Below, one piece after another: positions 8,108 through 17,406 of a DNA stretch of 64,000 bases (positions are counted from its first letter, which is position 1; each line of letters begins with the position of its first letter). The translations under genes were made by a program, and so were the position numbers. Under the pieces are notes generated by a model, which saw nothing but the letters and a program-made list of their open reading frames with translations, did no database searches and was not told where the DNA came from. Source of the stretch: Actinomycetes bacterium (GTDB taxonomy: Bacteria; Actinomycetota; Acidimicrobiia; Acidimicrobiales; Acidimicrobilacustridaceae); assembly GCA_029782145.1 (NCBI GenBank), contig JAKOVH010000031.1, positions 124,001 through 188,000 of the forward strand, given 5' to 3'.

Positions 8108-8787
8108 GCCTCACCAACCTGTCGGTCCCCGAGCTCAGCGACGCCGAGCTCGGCGACCTCAGCCGCCGGTTCGAGTCCTGGCCGGCCTCGGCCGTCATCG
8201 AGTGGGCCGTCGACAGCTTCGCCCCCCACCTCGCGCTCACCGCCTCGATGACCGATGCCGTGCTCATCGACCTGGCCGTGAAGGTCGACCCCGCCATCGA
8301 GGTCGTGTTCATCGACACCGGCTACCACTTCCCCGAGACGCTCGACACCGTCGAGGAGGTGCGGCGCCGCTACGGGCTCAACCTGCGGATCATGACCGTG
8401 CAGCGCCAGGACGAGCCGCTGTGGCGGGCCGACCCCGAGAACTGCTGCTCGGCGGTGAAGGTGGGCCAGCTCGACCGGGCCCTCAGCGGCAAGGCGGCGT
8501 GGATGAGCGGCCTGCGCCGGGCCGAGGCCGACAGCCGGGTGACGGCGCCGATCGTGGCCCGCGACCTGCGGGGGCTCGTGAAGGTGAACCCCATCGCCAC
8601 CTGGTCCGACCTCGACGTCGAGGGCTACATCGCCGACCACGACGTGATCGTCAACCCGTTGATCCGCCAGGGCTACCCGTCCATCGGCTGCCAGCCCTGC
8701 ACCCAGAAGCCCGTCGACCCCGACGACCCTCGTTCGGGGCGCTGGGCCGGGCGCTCGAGGACCGAGTGCGGCCTGCACATGATGTGA
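8104..8787 (+). CDS. cysH: Phosphoadenylyl/adenylyl-sulfate reductase CysH, 4Fe-4S type
   Basis: A 227-aa enzyme that reduces activated sulfate to sulfite, feeding the reductase encoded just upstream. It contains the two cysteine pairs that mark the iron-sulfur, APS-using type: C114-C115 (ENCCSAVKV) and C196/C199 (GCQPC). The C-terminal catalytic ECGLH has C222. Nucleotide-binding segments are LTASMTD (45-51), VVFIDTGYHFPETL and the conserved SGLRRAEADSR. The start ATG overlaps the preceding stop, so the two genes form one operon. ATP sulfurylase and APS kinase genes are not in the window. Confidence 0.93.
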   Translation: MSLTNLSVPELSDAELGDLSRRFESWPASAVIEWAVDSFAPHLALTASMTDAVLIDLAVKVDPAIEVVFIDTGYHFPETLDTVEEVRRRYGLNLRIMTVQRQDEPLWRADPENCCSAVKVGQLDRALSGKAAWMSGLRRAEADSRVTAPIVARDLRGLVKVNPIATWSDLDVEGYIADHDVIVNPLIRQGYPSIGCQPCTQKPVDPDDPRSGRWAGRSRTECGLHMM

Positions 8788-8856
8788 GCGCAGGGCGCAT
8801 CCGAGCGGTGAGCCCCGCCATTTGACCGCCTGCGCCGGTCGGGGTTGACTGCGGCC

Positions 8857-9789
8857 GTGACGGAGACGACCAGCCCGGGCGCGCCGGAGACCGCCGGGCA
8901 CCGGCCCAGCCCCTTCGGCACGCCGGCCGAGATCCCGACCCGGGTGCTCGTGCTCGGGATGGTCCGCTCCGACGGCCGGCTCGAGGCCGGCGAGCTGTAC
9001 TCGGTGGCCGAGGCCTGCGGCCAGACCGTCGAGCAGGTCCGGTCGTGCCTGCGGCGGCTGGTGGCCGAAGGGCTCTTCGAGCGGGAGGGCGAGGGGCGCG
9101 AGGCCACCTTCCGGGCCACGCCCGACGGCATCCGGGCCATGGGCGCCAGCCTCGAACGCACACGCCTGGCGTTCGCCCAGGACGCCGCGGGGCGCGGGTG
9201 GGACCGCCGTTGGCACCTGGTCGCCTTCGCCATCCCCGAGCCCAAGCGGGCCGGGCGCGACGCCTTCCGCGACCAGCTGCTCGACCTCGGCGGCGCCGGC
9301 GTGCAGAACGGCCTGTACGTGTCGCCCCACCCGTGGGAGAAGGTGGCGAAAGCCGAGGCCGAGCGCCTCGGGGTGCACGAGCACACCACCTTCGCCACCA
9401 CCGACGACCTCGAGGTCGGCGGCCTGTCCGACCCCAAGGAGCTGGCGGCCGCCCTGTGGCCCCTCGCCGAGCTGGGCCGCCGCTACCAGGCGTTCGTCGA
9501 CGAGTACCGCGACGTGCCCGAGCTGCTGGAACGCCGCCGGCGCGACAAGCAGCGCCTCACCGAGGCGGAGTTCCTGCCCGGCAGCTTGAGCTTCGGCATC
9601 CGGTTCCAGGAGTGCTTCAACGACGACCCGCTGCTGCCGCCCGAGCTGCTCCCCCGGCCGTGGCCCGGGCGCGAGGCGCGAGAGCTGCTGATCACCTGCC
9701 GGCGCCTCGGCGTGCTGCTGCGCGAGGAGCACGACAAGCCCAAGCTGTTCGCCCCCTGGGACGACCTGCTGCTCACCTTCCGCAGCTGA
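8857..9789 (+). CDS. PaaX-like transcriptional regulator
   Basis: About 310 aa. The N-terminal part is a winged helix (residues about 25-90, with VEQVRSCLRRLVAEGLFEREGEGREATF). The middle domain is rich in Trp (WDRRWHLVAFAIPEPKR, GAGVQNGLYVSPHPWE) and the C-terminal part is helical, as in PaaX family regulators. PaaX itself represses phenylacetate catabolism and responds to phenylacetyl-CoA. No paa genes are near, so the ligand and target here are unknown. GTG at 8857 is preferred; a TTG four codons upstream (8845) is an alternative. It converges on the CoxE-like gene, leaving 68 bp. Confidence 0.72.
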   Translation: MTETTSPGAPETAGHRPSPFGTPAEIPTRVLVLGMVRSDGRLEAGELYSVAEACGQTVEQVRSCLRRLVAEGLFEREGEGREATFRATPDGIRAMGASLERTRLAFAQDAAGRGWDRRWHLVAFAIPEPKRAGRDAFRDQLLDLGGAGVQNGLYVSPHPWEKVAKAEAERLGVHEHTTFATTDDLEVGGLSDPKELAAALWPLAELGRRYQAFVDEYRDVPELLERRRRDKQRLTEAEFLPGSLSFGIRFQECFNDDPLLPPELLPRPWPGREARELLITCRRLGVLLREEHDKPKLFAPWDDLLLTFRS

Positions 9790-9857
9790 CGTCCTCCGAA
9801 CTGCCCGAGGTCTGCCCGCTCCAGCGTGCGCGTCGCGGGCGGGAAGCCAACGTCGGG

Positions 9858-11342
9858 CTACTCGAGGACCTCGACGAACTTCTCGAGCTGGCGCAGGTTG
9901 CGGCACTCGTAGGTGCCGTCGCAGTGGATGCCGTACTCCCCCACGATGGAGTCGCCGGTGTCCCAGTACGCCTTGGGCTCGGGGTTGAGCCAGTACACGT
10001 GGCGGGCCTTCTTGCGCATCTCCCCCAGCACCCACGCCTGCGAGGCGTGGTAGTTGTTGCGGGCGTCGCCCAGGATCATCACCGTGGTCTTGGGGCCGAC
10101 CTCGCGGCCGTAGCGCTCCCAGAACACCTCGAAGGCGTGGCCGTAGTCGGAGTGGCCGTCGACCCACACGACGTCGGCCTCGGTGTTCACCCGGTGCACG
10201 GCCTCGCCGATGTCGTCGACGCCCTCGAAGAACCGGGTGACCTCGTCGATGCCGTCGATGAACACGAACGAGCGCACCCGCGAGAACTGGCTGGAGATGG
10301 CGTAGACGAGCTGCAGGGTGAACCGGGCGAAGGCCGCCACCGAGCCCGAGATGTCGGCGACCACGAAGATCTCCGGCTTGGCCGGGCGGGGGTAGCGGAA
10401 CTTGGGCTCGACGGGCACGCCGCCGTAGCTGAGCGAGTGGCGCACCGTGTTGCGGAAGTCGAGCGGGCCCTTGCGGCCGTGGCGGCGCTTGCGGGCCAGC
10501 CGCACGGCCAGCTTGCGGGTGAGCGGGTAGATCGCCTTGCGCAGGCCGACCAGCTCCTCCCGTGAGGCGTGCATGAAGTCGACGTCCTCGGGCAGCGGCT
10601 TGCGCAGCGTCTTGGCCATGGCCTCCACGCCCCGGTCGGCGACCAGGCGCCGGCGGATCTCCGCCTCGATCTCCTTCTTCAGCCGGTCGATGCGCGTCTC
10701 GAACTCGTCGCGCTCCAGGCGCTCCTCGAGGGGCGTGAGCGGCGCGGGCGCGTCGTCGCGGGCTTGCTGCACCAGCCGGTCGAGCACGTCGTCGAGGTCG
10801 AGGTTCCGCAGCGTGCGGTAGAGGTAGTAGGTGCCGCCCACCGGCCGGCCCGGCTCCATCCCCGCGTACCGGGTGACGGCCTGGCGGGCCAGGGCCCGCA
10901 TGAGGGCGTCGTCGCCGCGCTGGAGGGCCTGGAACAGCATCTCGGCCAGCTGCTCGGGTGAGAGAGCCTCGCCCGAACCACCACCGACGCCGGCGCCGGC
11001 GCCCTCCGGGTTGAGGTCGGCCTCGTCGTCGTCGAGCTCGGGCAGGTCCTCGTGGTCGCCGCCCAGCGAGTACTGCGCGCCCCGCAGCGAGAAGTACACC
11101 TCGAACACCGTCTCGAAGGCCCGCCAGTGGGCGTTGTTCTTCACCAGCGTGGCGGCCAGCGCGTACTTGAACGCCTCCCGGTCCTCGATCGGGATGTGGG
11201 TGATCGCCTCCATGGCGTCGAGGTTCTCGGTGAGGCTCACCGGCAGCCCGGCGGCGCGCAGCTCCGAGATGAAGCCGGTGAGCAGCTCCAGCATCGGGGA
11301 GCTGCCGGCGGCCGGCGCCACGGCGGTCTCGGGCGGGGTCAC
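9858..11342 (-). CDS. VWA domain protein, CoxE-like
   Basis: A 494-aa soluble protein. Its C-terminal von Willebrand A domain has the metal-site motif DISGS (330-334) and a later ILGDARNNYHASQAW segment, which resembles CoxE proteins. The middle is helical and charged, with a long basic stretch (RKLAVRLARKRRHGRKGP). An acidic Gly-rich linker lies at about 96-125. The gene follows the MoxR ATPase gene by 7 bp on the same strand. MoxR-VWA pairs act together as chaperone-like systems that insert cofactors or mature a partner complex. No carbon monoxide dehydrogenase or other obvious client is adjacent, so the target is unknown. Confidence 0.82.
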   Translation of the reverse strand: MTPPETAVAPAAGSSPMLELLTGFISELRAAGLPVSLTENLDAMEAITHIPIEDREAFKYALAATLVKNNAHWRAFETVFEVYFSLRGAQYSLGGDHEDLPELDDDEADLNPEGAGAGVGGGSGEALSPEQLAEMLFQALQRGDDALMRALARQAVTRYAGMEPGRPVGGTYYLYRTLRNLDLDDVLDRLVQQARDDAPAPLTPLEERLERDEFETRIDRLKKEIEAEIRRRLVADRGVEAMAKTLRKPLPEDVDFMHASREELVGLRKAIYPLTRKLAVRLARKRRHGRKGPLDFRNTVRHSLSYGGVPVEPKFRYPRPAKPEIFVVADISGSVAAFARFTLQLVYAISSQFSRVRSFVFIDGIDEVTRFFEGVDDIGEAVHRVNTEADVVWVDGHSDYGHAFEVFWERYGREVGPKTTVMILGDARNNYHASQAWVLGEMRKKARHVYWLNPEPKAYWDTGDSIVGEYGIHCDGTYECRNLRQLEKFVEVLE

Positions 11343-11349
11343 GGCCGGC

Positions 11350-12255
11350 TCACGAGGTGCGGGGCACGCCGGGGCGGCGCTGGCCGGACGTGTCGCCCGA
11401 CAGCTCCTTGGTGGCCCGGGCGATGTCGCTCTGGTACTTGAGCAGGATGTTGAGCGTCTCGGTGGCCTCGGCCTCGGTGATCGAGTCGACGCCGAGCAGC
11501 AGCAGGGTGCGGGCCCAGTCGAGCGTCTCGGACACCGACGGGGCCTTCTTCAGCTCCAGCTGGCGGATGGAGCGCACGATGCGGGCCACCTGGTCGGCCA
11601 GGTTGTCGGTGATGCCCGGCACCTTGGTGAGCACGATCTCCTTCTCGCGCTCGAGGTCCGGGTAGTCGATGTGCAGGAACAGGCAGCGCCGCTTGAGCGC
11701 CTCGGACAGCTCCCGGGTGTTGTTGGAGGTCAGGAACACCATCGGGATCTGCCGGGCGTCGATGGTGCCGAGCTCGGGGATGGAGACCTGGTAGTCGGAG
11801 AGCACCTCGAGCAGCAGGGCCTCGGTCTCGATCTCGACCCGGTCGACCTCGTCGATCAGCAGCACGACCGGCTCGTCGGCCCGGATCGCCTCGAGCAGCG
11901 GTCGGGTGAGGAGGAACTCGTCGGAGAAGATGTCGGTCTCGATGTCCTCCCAGGTGGCCTCACGGTTGCGCTCGGCCTGGATGCGCAGCAGCTGCTTCTT
12001 GTAGTTCCACTCGTAGAGCGCCTTGGACTCGTCGAGGCCCTCGTAGCACTGCAGGCGGATGAGGCGGGCACCGAGGATCTCGGCCACCGACTTGGCCAGC
12101 TGGGTCTTGCCGGTGCCGGCCGGGCCCTCCACCAGGATCGGCTTGCCCAGGCGGTCGGCCAGGAACACCACTCCGGCGATGGCGTCGTCGGAGAGGTAGT
12201 CGACGTCCTTCAGGCGGGACCGGACGGACGCGGGCGAGTCGAAGCGGTGATCCAT
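11350..12255 (-). CDS. MoxR family AAA+ ATPase
   Basis: A 301-aa AAA+ ATPase. The Walker A motif GPAGTGKT is at 44-51, and the Walker B motif is VVLLIDEVDR at 130-139. The sensor region follows VFLTSNNTREL, and the arginine-rich ALKRRCLFLHIDYP is typical of MoxR/CoxD proteins. It probably remodels or loads a client together with the VWA protein encoded immediately downstream. The ATG start is clear. A family B palindrome lies just upstream, between this gene and the end of proA. Confidence 0.9.
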   Translation of the reverse strand: MDHRFDSPASVRSRLKDVDYLSDDAIAGVVFLADRLGKPILVEGPAGTGKTQLAKSVAEILGARLIRLQCYEGLDESKALYEWNYKKQLLRIQAERNREATWEDIETDIFSDEFLLTRPLLEAIRADEPVVLLIDEVDRVEIETEALLLEVLSDYQVSIPELGTIDARQIPMVFLTSNNTRELSEALKRRCLFLHIDYPDLEREKEIVLTKVPGITDNLADQVARIVRSIRQLELKKAPSVSETLDWARTLLLLGVDSITEAEATETLNILLKYQSDIARATKELSGDTSGQRRPGVPRTS

Positions 12256-12296
12256 CCGAACGACGTTACCGGGATGCGCCTCCCGCTACCGATTCC

Positions 12297-12347
12297 GTTC
12301 TGGTGGAGGTCTGCCCCCCGATTCGGTGGGTGAACCTCCACCAGAAC
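12297..12347. repeat. Palindrome, family B copy 1
   Basis: The arm GTTCTGGTGGAGGT (12297-12310) is perfectly complementary to ACCTCCACCAGAAC (12334-12347) across a 23-nt loop. It lies after the proA stop and before the moxR start, both on the minus strand, so it could terminate proA transcription. A second copy with nearly the same arms is at 16246-16299, which makes a dispersed repeat family as likely as a simple terminator. No T-run follows. Confidence 0.7.
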
Positions 12348-12392
12348 CCGACCCCGCCGTGGGCCGGCGCACGGGGCAGGGCAGAGCGGGGA

Positions 12393-13661
12393 TCAGGTGC
12401 GGGTCTGGCCGGTGCCGCGCACCACGTACTTGGCGCAGGTCAGCTCGCGCAGGCCCATGGGGCCCCGGGCGTGGAGCTTCTGGGTGGAGATGCCGATCTC
12501 GGCACCGAAGCCGAACTCCTCGCCGTCGACGAAGCGGGTCGAGGCGTTGACCAGCACGGCGGCGGCGTCGACCTCGGTGGTGAAGCGGTCGGCGACCTCG
12601 AGCGAGCGGGTGACGATGGCCTCGGAGTGGCCCGAGCCGTAGCAGGCGATGTGGTCGATGGCGTCGTCGAGGCCGTCGACGACCTTCACGGCCAGGCGCA
12701 GGTCGAGGAACTCCGTCGACCAGGCCTCCTCGTCGGCGGCGGCCGCGCCCGGCACCAGCGACCGCGTGCGCTCGTCGCCCAGCAGTTCCACGCCGGCCAG
12801 CGCGGCGGCCGCCCGGGGCACGAAGGCGTCGGCCACGTCGGCGTGCACGAGCAGGGTCTCGGCGGCGTTGCACACCGAGGGACGCTGAGTCTTGGCGTTG
12901 ACGACGATGTCGAGGGCCATGTCGAGGTCGGCGTCGGCGTGCACGTAGACGTGGCAGTTCCCGTCGCCGTCGATCACGTAGGGCACGGTGGCGTTGTCGA
13001 GGATCGACCGGATGAGCGACGGCCCGCCGCGTGGGATGAGGCAGTCGATCGACTGGCGCTGGCGCATGAACTCCACGGCCGCCTCGCGGCTGGTGTCGGC
13101 GACCAGGATGACGGCGTCGGCAGGCAGACCGGCCTTGGCCACCGCCTCGCGCAGCACGGCGGCGATGGCCAGGTTCGACGTGATGGCACCCGAGGACCCC
13201 CGCAGGAACGCGGCGTTCCCGGACTTGAGGCACAGCCCGGCGGCGTCGGAGGTGACGTTGGGGCGGTTCTCGTAGATGATCGCCACCACGCCGAGCGGCA
13301 CCCGCACCCGAGAGATGCGCAGGCCGTTCGGCCGGACCCACCCGTCGAGCACCTCGCCCACCGGGTCGGGCAGCGAGGCGACCTGGCGGAGCCCTCCGGC
13401 CATGCCCTCGACGCGCGCCTCGGTGAGGCGGAGGCGGTCGACCACGGTGGCCGACACGCCCTCGGCCTCGGCCCGCTCGACGTCGGCGGCGTTGGCCTCG
13501 AGCAGCTCGGCGGTGCGGGCCACGAGCAGGTCGGCCGCGCTGCGCAGGGCGTCGTCCTTGGCTGCGGTGGAGGCGGTCGCCAGCACCCGCGAGGCGGCCT
13601 TGGCCCGCCGGCCGAGCTCGGCGATGGAGGGTCGGTCGGAGGTGGGGAGGTCGGCGCTCAC
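12393..13661 (-). CDS. proA: Glutamate-5-semialdehyde dehydrogenase (gamma-glutamyl phosphate reductase) ProA
   Basis: A 422-aa NADPH-dependent enzyme of the aldehyde dehydrogenase superfamily, the second step of proline synthesis. Family signatures include [38 protein letters not shown], the active-site Cys in [12 protein letters not shown], and [11 protein letters not shown] at 13661 is chosen because it gives the usual length and is preceded by GGGG. A longer frame runs into the divergent murJ gene. proA normally follows proB directly, but here murJ and pspA lie between them. Confidence 0.95.
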   Translation of the reverse strand: MSADLPTSDRPSIAELGRRAKAASRVLATASTAAKDDALRSAADLLVARTAELLEANAADVERAEAEGVSATVVDRLRLTEARVEGMAGGLRQVASLPDPVGEVLDGWVRPNGLRISRVRVPLGVVAIIYENRPNVTSDAAGLCLKSGNAAFLRGSSGAITSNLAIAAVLREAVAKAGLPADAVILVADTSREAAVEFMRQRQSIDCLIPRGGPSLIRSILDNATVPYVIDGDGNCHVYVHADADLDMALDIVVNAKTQRPSVCNAAETLLVHADVADAFVPRAAAALAGVELLGDERTRSLVPGAAAADEEAWSTEFLDLRLAVKVVDGLDDAIDHIACYGSGHSEAIVTRSLEVADRFTTEVDAAAVLVNASTRFVDGEEFGFGAEIGISTQKLHARGPMGLRELTCAKYVVRGTGQTRT

Positions 13662-13725
13662 GGCACCCCAGGGTACCGCCAGGGCTCCCCGGGGTCCGAG
13701 GCCGAGGACGCTAGGTTGGGCGGCC

Positions 13726-15405
13726 ATGGCCGCTCGTCGCTCAGGGCCCGGGGGCCTGCTGCGCTCCAGCGCGGTCGTGTCGCTCGGCGTCGGGCTCAGC
13801 CGGGTCACGGGCCTGGCGCGCACCGCGGTGCTGGCCGCGGTGCTCGGCACCACGGCGCTGGCCGACGGCTACAACCTCGCCAACTCCACCCCGAACGTCA
13901 TCTACGACCTGATGCTCGGCGGGGTGCTCGCCGCCACCCTCATCCCGGTGATCGTCGAGCGCATGGAGGCCGACGACCAGCGCTCCATCGACGCCATCGC
14001 CACCTGGGTGGTCACCGCCCTGGTCGGCGTCACCGTCCTCGGTGTGGCCCTGTCGCCGCTCATCATCCGGGCCTACACCATCTTCAAGGGCGACCGGGCC
14101 GCGGCCGACGCCCAGATCTCCGTCGCCGTGCCGCTGCTCGTCATGTTCATGCCCCAGGTGCTGCTCTACGGCCTCGACACCCTCTTCACCGCGCTGCTCA
14201 ACGCCAAGCGGCGCTTCGCCGCCCCGGCGTTCGCACCCGTGCTCAACAACGTCGTCGTGATCTGCGTGCTGCTCGCCTTCCAGCGGGTGGCGGGCACGGA
14301 CCTCTCGATCGACGCCGTGCTCGACGACAAGCCCGCCCTGTTCCTGCTGGGGCTGGGCACGACCGCCGGCATCGTCGCCCTCGTGGTGGTGCTGGTGCCC
14401 GCCATGGTCCGCGCCGGCATCCGCATCCGCCCCAACTTCGACCACCGCAACCCGGCCCTGCGCTCGGTCGTGCGCCTGTCGGGATGGATGGTCGGCTACG
14501 TGGTCGCCAACCAGGTCTCGCTGTGGCTGATGAAGGCGCTGGTGAACGGCACCGGTGAGGGCCGGGCATCGGGCTTCGAGTACGCGTGGCAGTTCTTCCA
14601 GCTGCCGTACGGGCTCGTCGCCGTCGCCGTGATGACCGCCTTCATGCCCGAGCTGTCGTCGCTCGCGTCGCGTGGCGACCGGCAGGGCTACCGGCAGCGT
14701 CTGGGGCAGGGCTACCGGCTGGCCATGATGGTGATCATCCCCGTGACGGTCCTCTACGTCACCTTGGCGACCCCAGCCATCCGCCTCCTGCTGCGCCAGC
14801 TGCTCGGCACGGTGATCTCGTCGGCGTTCACGGAGAGCTCGGTGGGCCTCACCGCCTCGATGCTCACGTGGCTCGCCCTCGGCCTGCCGTTCTTCGTCAC
14901 CTTCTTGTTCATGATGCGCGGCTTCTACGCCCGGCGCGACACCCGCACGCCGTTCATCGTGAGCCTGTGGCAGAACGGCGTGCAGATCGGGCTGTCGCTG
15001 GCGCTCGCCGCGGTGATGGGCTTCCAGGGCGCCCTGCTCGGGTTCACCCTCGCCTACGCCTTCGGGGCCCTCATGGCCATGGGCCGCCTGGCGCGCCAGA
15101 CCGGCGGCATGGGCCCGGTCGTGGCCCGCGCCCTCGGCCGCTACCTGCTCGCCGCGCTGTTCATGGCCCCCATGGCGTGGGGTGTGGCCCAGGTGATCGG
15201 CTCCGGCGGGTTCGTCCACACCGCCGCGCAGCTCGTCGTGGCCACCGGGATCGGCGGTGGCACCTACGTGCTGGTGCTGTGGCTGCTCGGCTCCGACGAC
15301 CTCGCCCTGCTCGGGCAGCTGCGGGGCCGGGCGGCGACGACGGCGACCACCGCGGCGACGGCCGAGACGGCCACGGCCGGCGAGCAGCGCACCATCGACG
15401 TCTGA
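13726..15405 (+). CDS. murJ: Lipid II flippase MurJ (MviN family)
   Basis: A 559-aa polytopic membrane protein of the MOP superfamily, expected to have about 14 membrane helices and to flip the peptidoglycan precursor lipid II. The N-terminus has the family pattern [23 protein letters not shown], followed by [31 protein letters not shown] later [28 protein letters not shown] is strongly conserved in MurJ. The mycobacterial cytoplasmic pseudokinase extension is absent. The start ATG leaves 64 bp to the divergent proA. In many actinobacteria murJ lies elsewhere, so its position between proA and proB is unusual. Confidence 0.92.
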   Translation: MAARRSGPGGLLRSSAVVSLGVGLSRVTGLARTAVLAAVLGTTALADGYNLANSTPNVIYDLMLGGVLAATLIPVIVERMEADDQRSIDAIATWVVTALVGVTVLGVALSPLIIRAYTIFKGDRAAADAQISVAVPLLVMFMPQVLLYGLDTLFTALLNAKRRFAAPAFAPVLNNVVVICVLLAFQRVAGTDLSIDAVLDDKPALFLLGLGTTAGIVALVVVLVPAMVRAGIRIRPNFDHRNPALRSVVRLSGWMVGYVVANQVSLWLMKALVNGTGEGRASGFEYAWQFFQLPYGLVAVAVMTAFMPELSSLASRGDRQGYRQRLGQGYRLAMMVIIPVTVLYVTLATPAIRLLLRQLLGTVISSAFTESSVGLTASMLTWLALGLPFFVTFLFMMRGFYARRDTRTPFIVSLWQNGVQIGLSLALAAVMGFQGALLGFTLAYAFGALMAMGRLARQTGGMGPVVARALGRYLLAALFMAPMAWGVAQVIGSGGFVHTAAQLVVATGIGGGTYVLVLWLLGSDDLALLGQLRGRAATTATTAATAETATAGEQRTIDV

Positions 15406-15455
15406 CCCACTGGCGGCGACGACCCGCCCGGCGGGAGCACCGGTAGCCTCGGTGC

Positions 15456-16199
15456 ATGGCGAACGCACTGAAGCGCTGGTGGAGGTACCTCGGCGCCAAG
15501 GCCAACACCACCCTCGACGACCGGGCCGACCCGCGGGTGCAGCTCGAGCAGGCCATGGCCGAGGCCCACGACCAGCACCGCCGGCTCAAGGAGCAGGCCG
15601 CCAACGTCATCGCCAACCAGCGCCAGGCCGAGATGCGCCTGAACCGCTCGATGGAGGAGTACGAGCGGCTCACCGCCAACGCCCGCCAGGCGCTGATCAT
15701 GGCCGACCAGGCGGCCCGGGCCGGCGACGCAGCCAGGTCGGCCGAGTACACGGCCACCGCCGAGGCGTTCGCCAACCGCCTGGTGGCGGTGGAGCAGGAG
15801 GTCGAGGACACCAAGACACTGGTCCTGCAGTCGGCCCAGGCGGCCGAGCAGGCCAAGGCGGCGGTGGCCCAGAACGCCACCCAGCTCCAGCAGATGCTGG
15901 CCGAGCGCCAGAAGCTGCTGAGCCAGCTCGACCAGGCGAAGATGCAGGAGCAGGTCAACCGGTCGATGGCCTCGCTGAACGCCACCGTGGGCGAGGACGT
16001 GCCGACCCTCGCGGAGGTGCGCGAGAAGATCGAGCTGCGCTACGCCCGGGCCAAGGGCATGGCCGAGCTCGGCGAGCAGAGCGTGCCCAACCGGATGCTC
16101 GAGGTCGAGCAGGCCACCATGAACGCCGAGGCCGTCGCCCGCCTCGACGCCCTGCGCCAGCAGCTCGGCCTGCCGGTCCCCCAGCCCCCCTCCCGGTAG
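15456..16199 (+). CDS. pspA: PspA/IM30 family membrane-stress protein
   Basis: A 247-aa almost wholly helical, coiled-coil protein. It starts with a short amphipathic segment (LKRWWRYLGAKANTTLDD). It continues with the family motif DPRVQLEQAMAEAHDQHRRL and long heptad-rich helices, including QMLAERQKLLSQLDQAKMQEQVN. PspA/Vipp1 proteins assemble on the inner face of stressed membranes. The gene follows murJ by 50 bp on the same strand and probably shares its transcript. The 3' end carries a 20-nt sequence that is repeated just after the stop codon. Confidence 0.87.
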   Translation: MANALKRWWRYLGAKANTTLDDRADPRVQLEQAMAEAHDQHRRLKEQAANVIANQRQAEMRLNRSMEEYERLTANARQALIMADQAARAGDAARSAEYTATAEAFANRLVAVEQEVEDTKTLVLQSAQAAEQAKAAVAQNATQLQQMLAERQKLLSQLDQAKMQEQVNRSMASLNATVGEDVPTLAEVREKIELRYARAKGMAELGEQSVPNRMLEVEQATMNAEAVARLDALRQQLGLPVPQPPSR

Positions 16200-16226
16200 T
16201 CCCCTCCTGCCGGTCCCCCAGCCCCC
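16170..16226. repeat. Short direct repeat across the pspA stop codon
   Basis: The 20-mer CTGCCGGTCCCCCAGCCCCC occurs at 16170-16189 inside pspA and again at 16207-16226 just after its stop. This looks like a local slippage duplication of the gene end. No function is suggested. Confidence 0.8.
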
Positions 16227-16245
16227 GCCCCGCTCGCACCTCCTG

Positions 16246-16299
16246 CCGTTCTGGTGGAGATCCGCGTGCGCATGTGACCGCAGATCTCCACCAGAACGG
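16246..16299. repeat. Palindrome, family B copy 2 (also suits a bidirectional terminator)
   Basis: The arm CCGTTCTGGTGGAGATC (16246-16262) is perfectly complementary to GATCTCCACCAGAACGG (16283-16299) with a 20-nt loop. It lies between the convergent ends of pspA and proB, where a bidirectional terminator is expected. Its arms match those of copy 1 at 12297-12347 except for one position, which points to a common origin. Confidence 0.75.
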
Positions 16300-16305
16300 G
16301 GGGCG

Positions 16306-17400
16306 TCAGGGCAGCATCACCAGGTCGTCGGCGTGGATCAGGTACCGGAGCACGCCGTCGGGCAGCTCGGCGCTGCGGCGGCCGGCCATCGTTCGGGCCA
16401 CGCGCGACGAGACCCGCACCAGGCCCTTGGCGAACACGGCCCCGCCGGGGTCGACGACCTCGACGGCCTCGTCGGCGTCGAACTCGCCGTGCACCTCCAC
16501 CACGCCTGCCGGCAGCAACGACACCCCGCCCCGCTCGAGGGCCCGCCGGGCGCCGGCGTCGACCACCACGTGCCCCGACGAGCCGACCGCGAAGGCGATC
16601 CACAGCTTGCGGGCCGGCAGGTCGCGGTCGTGGGGCAGGACCACGGTGCCGATGCCGGGTTCACCGGCCGCCGCTCCGGCGAGCACCCCGGCCCGCTCGG
16701 CCGAGCCGATCACGGTGCGCACGCCGGACCACGCCGCGATCTTCGCCGCCGCGATCTTCGACGACATCCCGCCACTGCCGCCTGTCGTGCCGGGGCCGCC
16801 GGCGACAGCCTCGAGCTCCTTGTCGATCTCCACGATCTCCTCGATGAGCGAGGCCGACGGGTCGAGGCGGGGGTCGGCCGAGAGCAGCCCCGGGGTGTCG
16901 GTGAGCAGCACCAACAGGTCGGCACCGATGAGGTGGGCCACGAGGGCGGCGATGCGGTCGTTGTCGCCGAAGCGGATCTCGTCGTCGGCGATGGCGTCGT
17001 TCTCGTTGACGATGGGCACCACGCCCAGCTCCAAGAGGCGAAGCAGGGTGCCGCGGGCCTGGAGGTACTGCCGGCGCTCGACGAAGTCGAGCGGGGCCAG
17101 CAGCACCTGACCGGCCACCAGCCCGTGGCGGGCCAGCTCGACGTCGTAGACACCCATCAGGCGGCTCTGCCCCACCGCCGAGACGGCCTGGAGGGTGACC
17201 GCGTCGCGGGGCCGCCGGTCGCCGCCGAGGCCCAGGGCGGGCAGCCCGGCGCCGATGGCACCGGAGGTCACGACCACGACCCGGTGCCCGGCGGCGCGCA
17301 GGCCGGCCACCTCGCCGCAGAGCCTGGCGATGGCGTCGTGGCGGATGGCGCCGTCGGTGCCGGTGAGCGACGACGTGCCGATCTTGGCGACGATGTCCAC
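16306..17400 (-). CDS. proB: Glutamate 5-kinase ProB with PUA domain
   Basis: A 364-aa enzyme that phosphorylates glutamate in the first step of proline synthesis. The N-terminal amino acid kinase domain carries VVVVTSGAIGAGLPALGL, VSAVGQSRLMG, IVNENDAI and FGDNDRIAALVAHLIGADLLVLLTD. The GTGGSGGM segment binds nucleotide. The last about 85 residues form a PUA domain. GTG is the start and lies 6 bp after the obg stop, so obg and proB form one transcript. The enzyme is normally feedback-inhibited by proline. Confidence 0.95.
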   Translation of the reverse strand: MDIVAKIGTSSLTGTDGAIRHDAIARLCGEVAGLRAAGHRVVVVTSGAIGAGLPALGLGGDRRPRDAVTLQAVSAVGQSRLMGVYDVELARHGLVAGQVLLAPLDFVERRQYLQARGTLLRLLELGVVPIVNENDAIADDEIRFGDNDRIAALVAHLIGADLLVLLTDTPGLLSADPRLDPSASLIEEIVEIDKELEAVAGGPGTTGGSGGMSSKIAAAKIAAWSGVRTVIGSAERAGVLAGAAAGEPGIGTVVLPHDRDLPARKLWIAFAVGSSGHVVVDAGARRALERGGVSLLPAGVVEVHGEFDADEAVEVVDPGGAVFAKGLVRVSSRVARTMAGRRSAELPDGVLRYLIHADDLVMLP

Positions 17401-17406
17401 GGGCGC

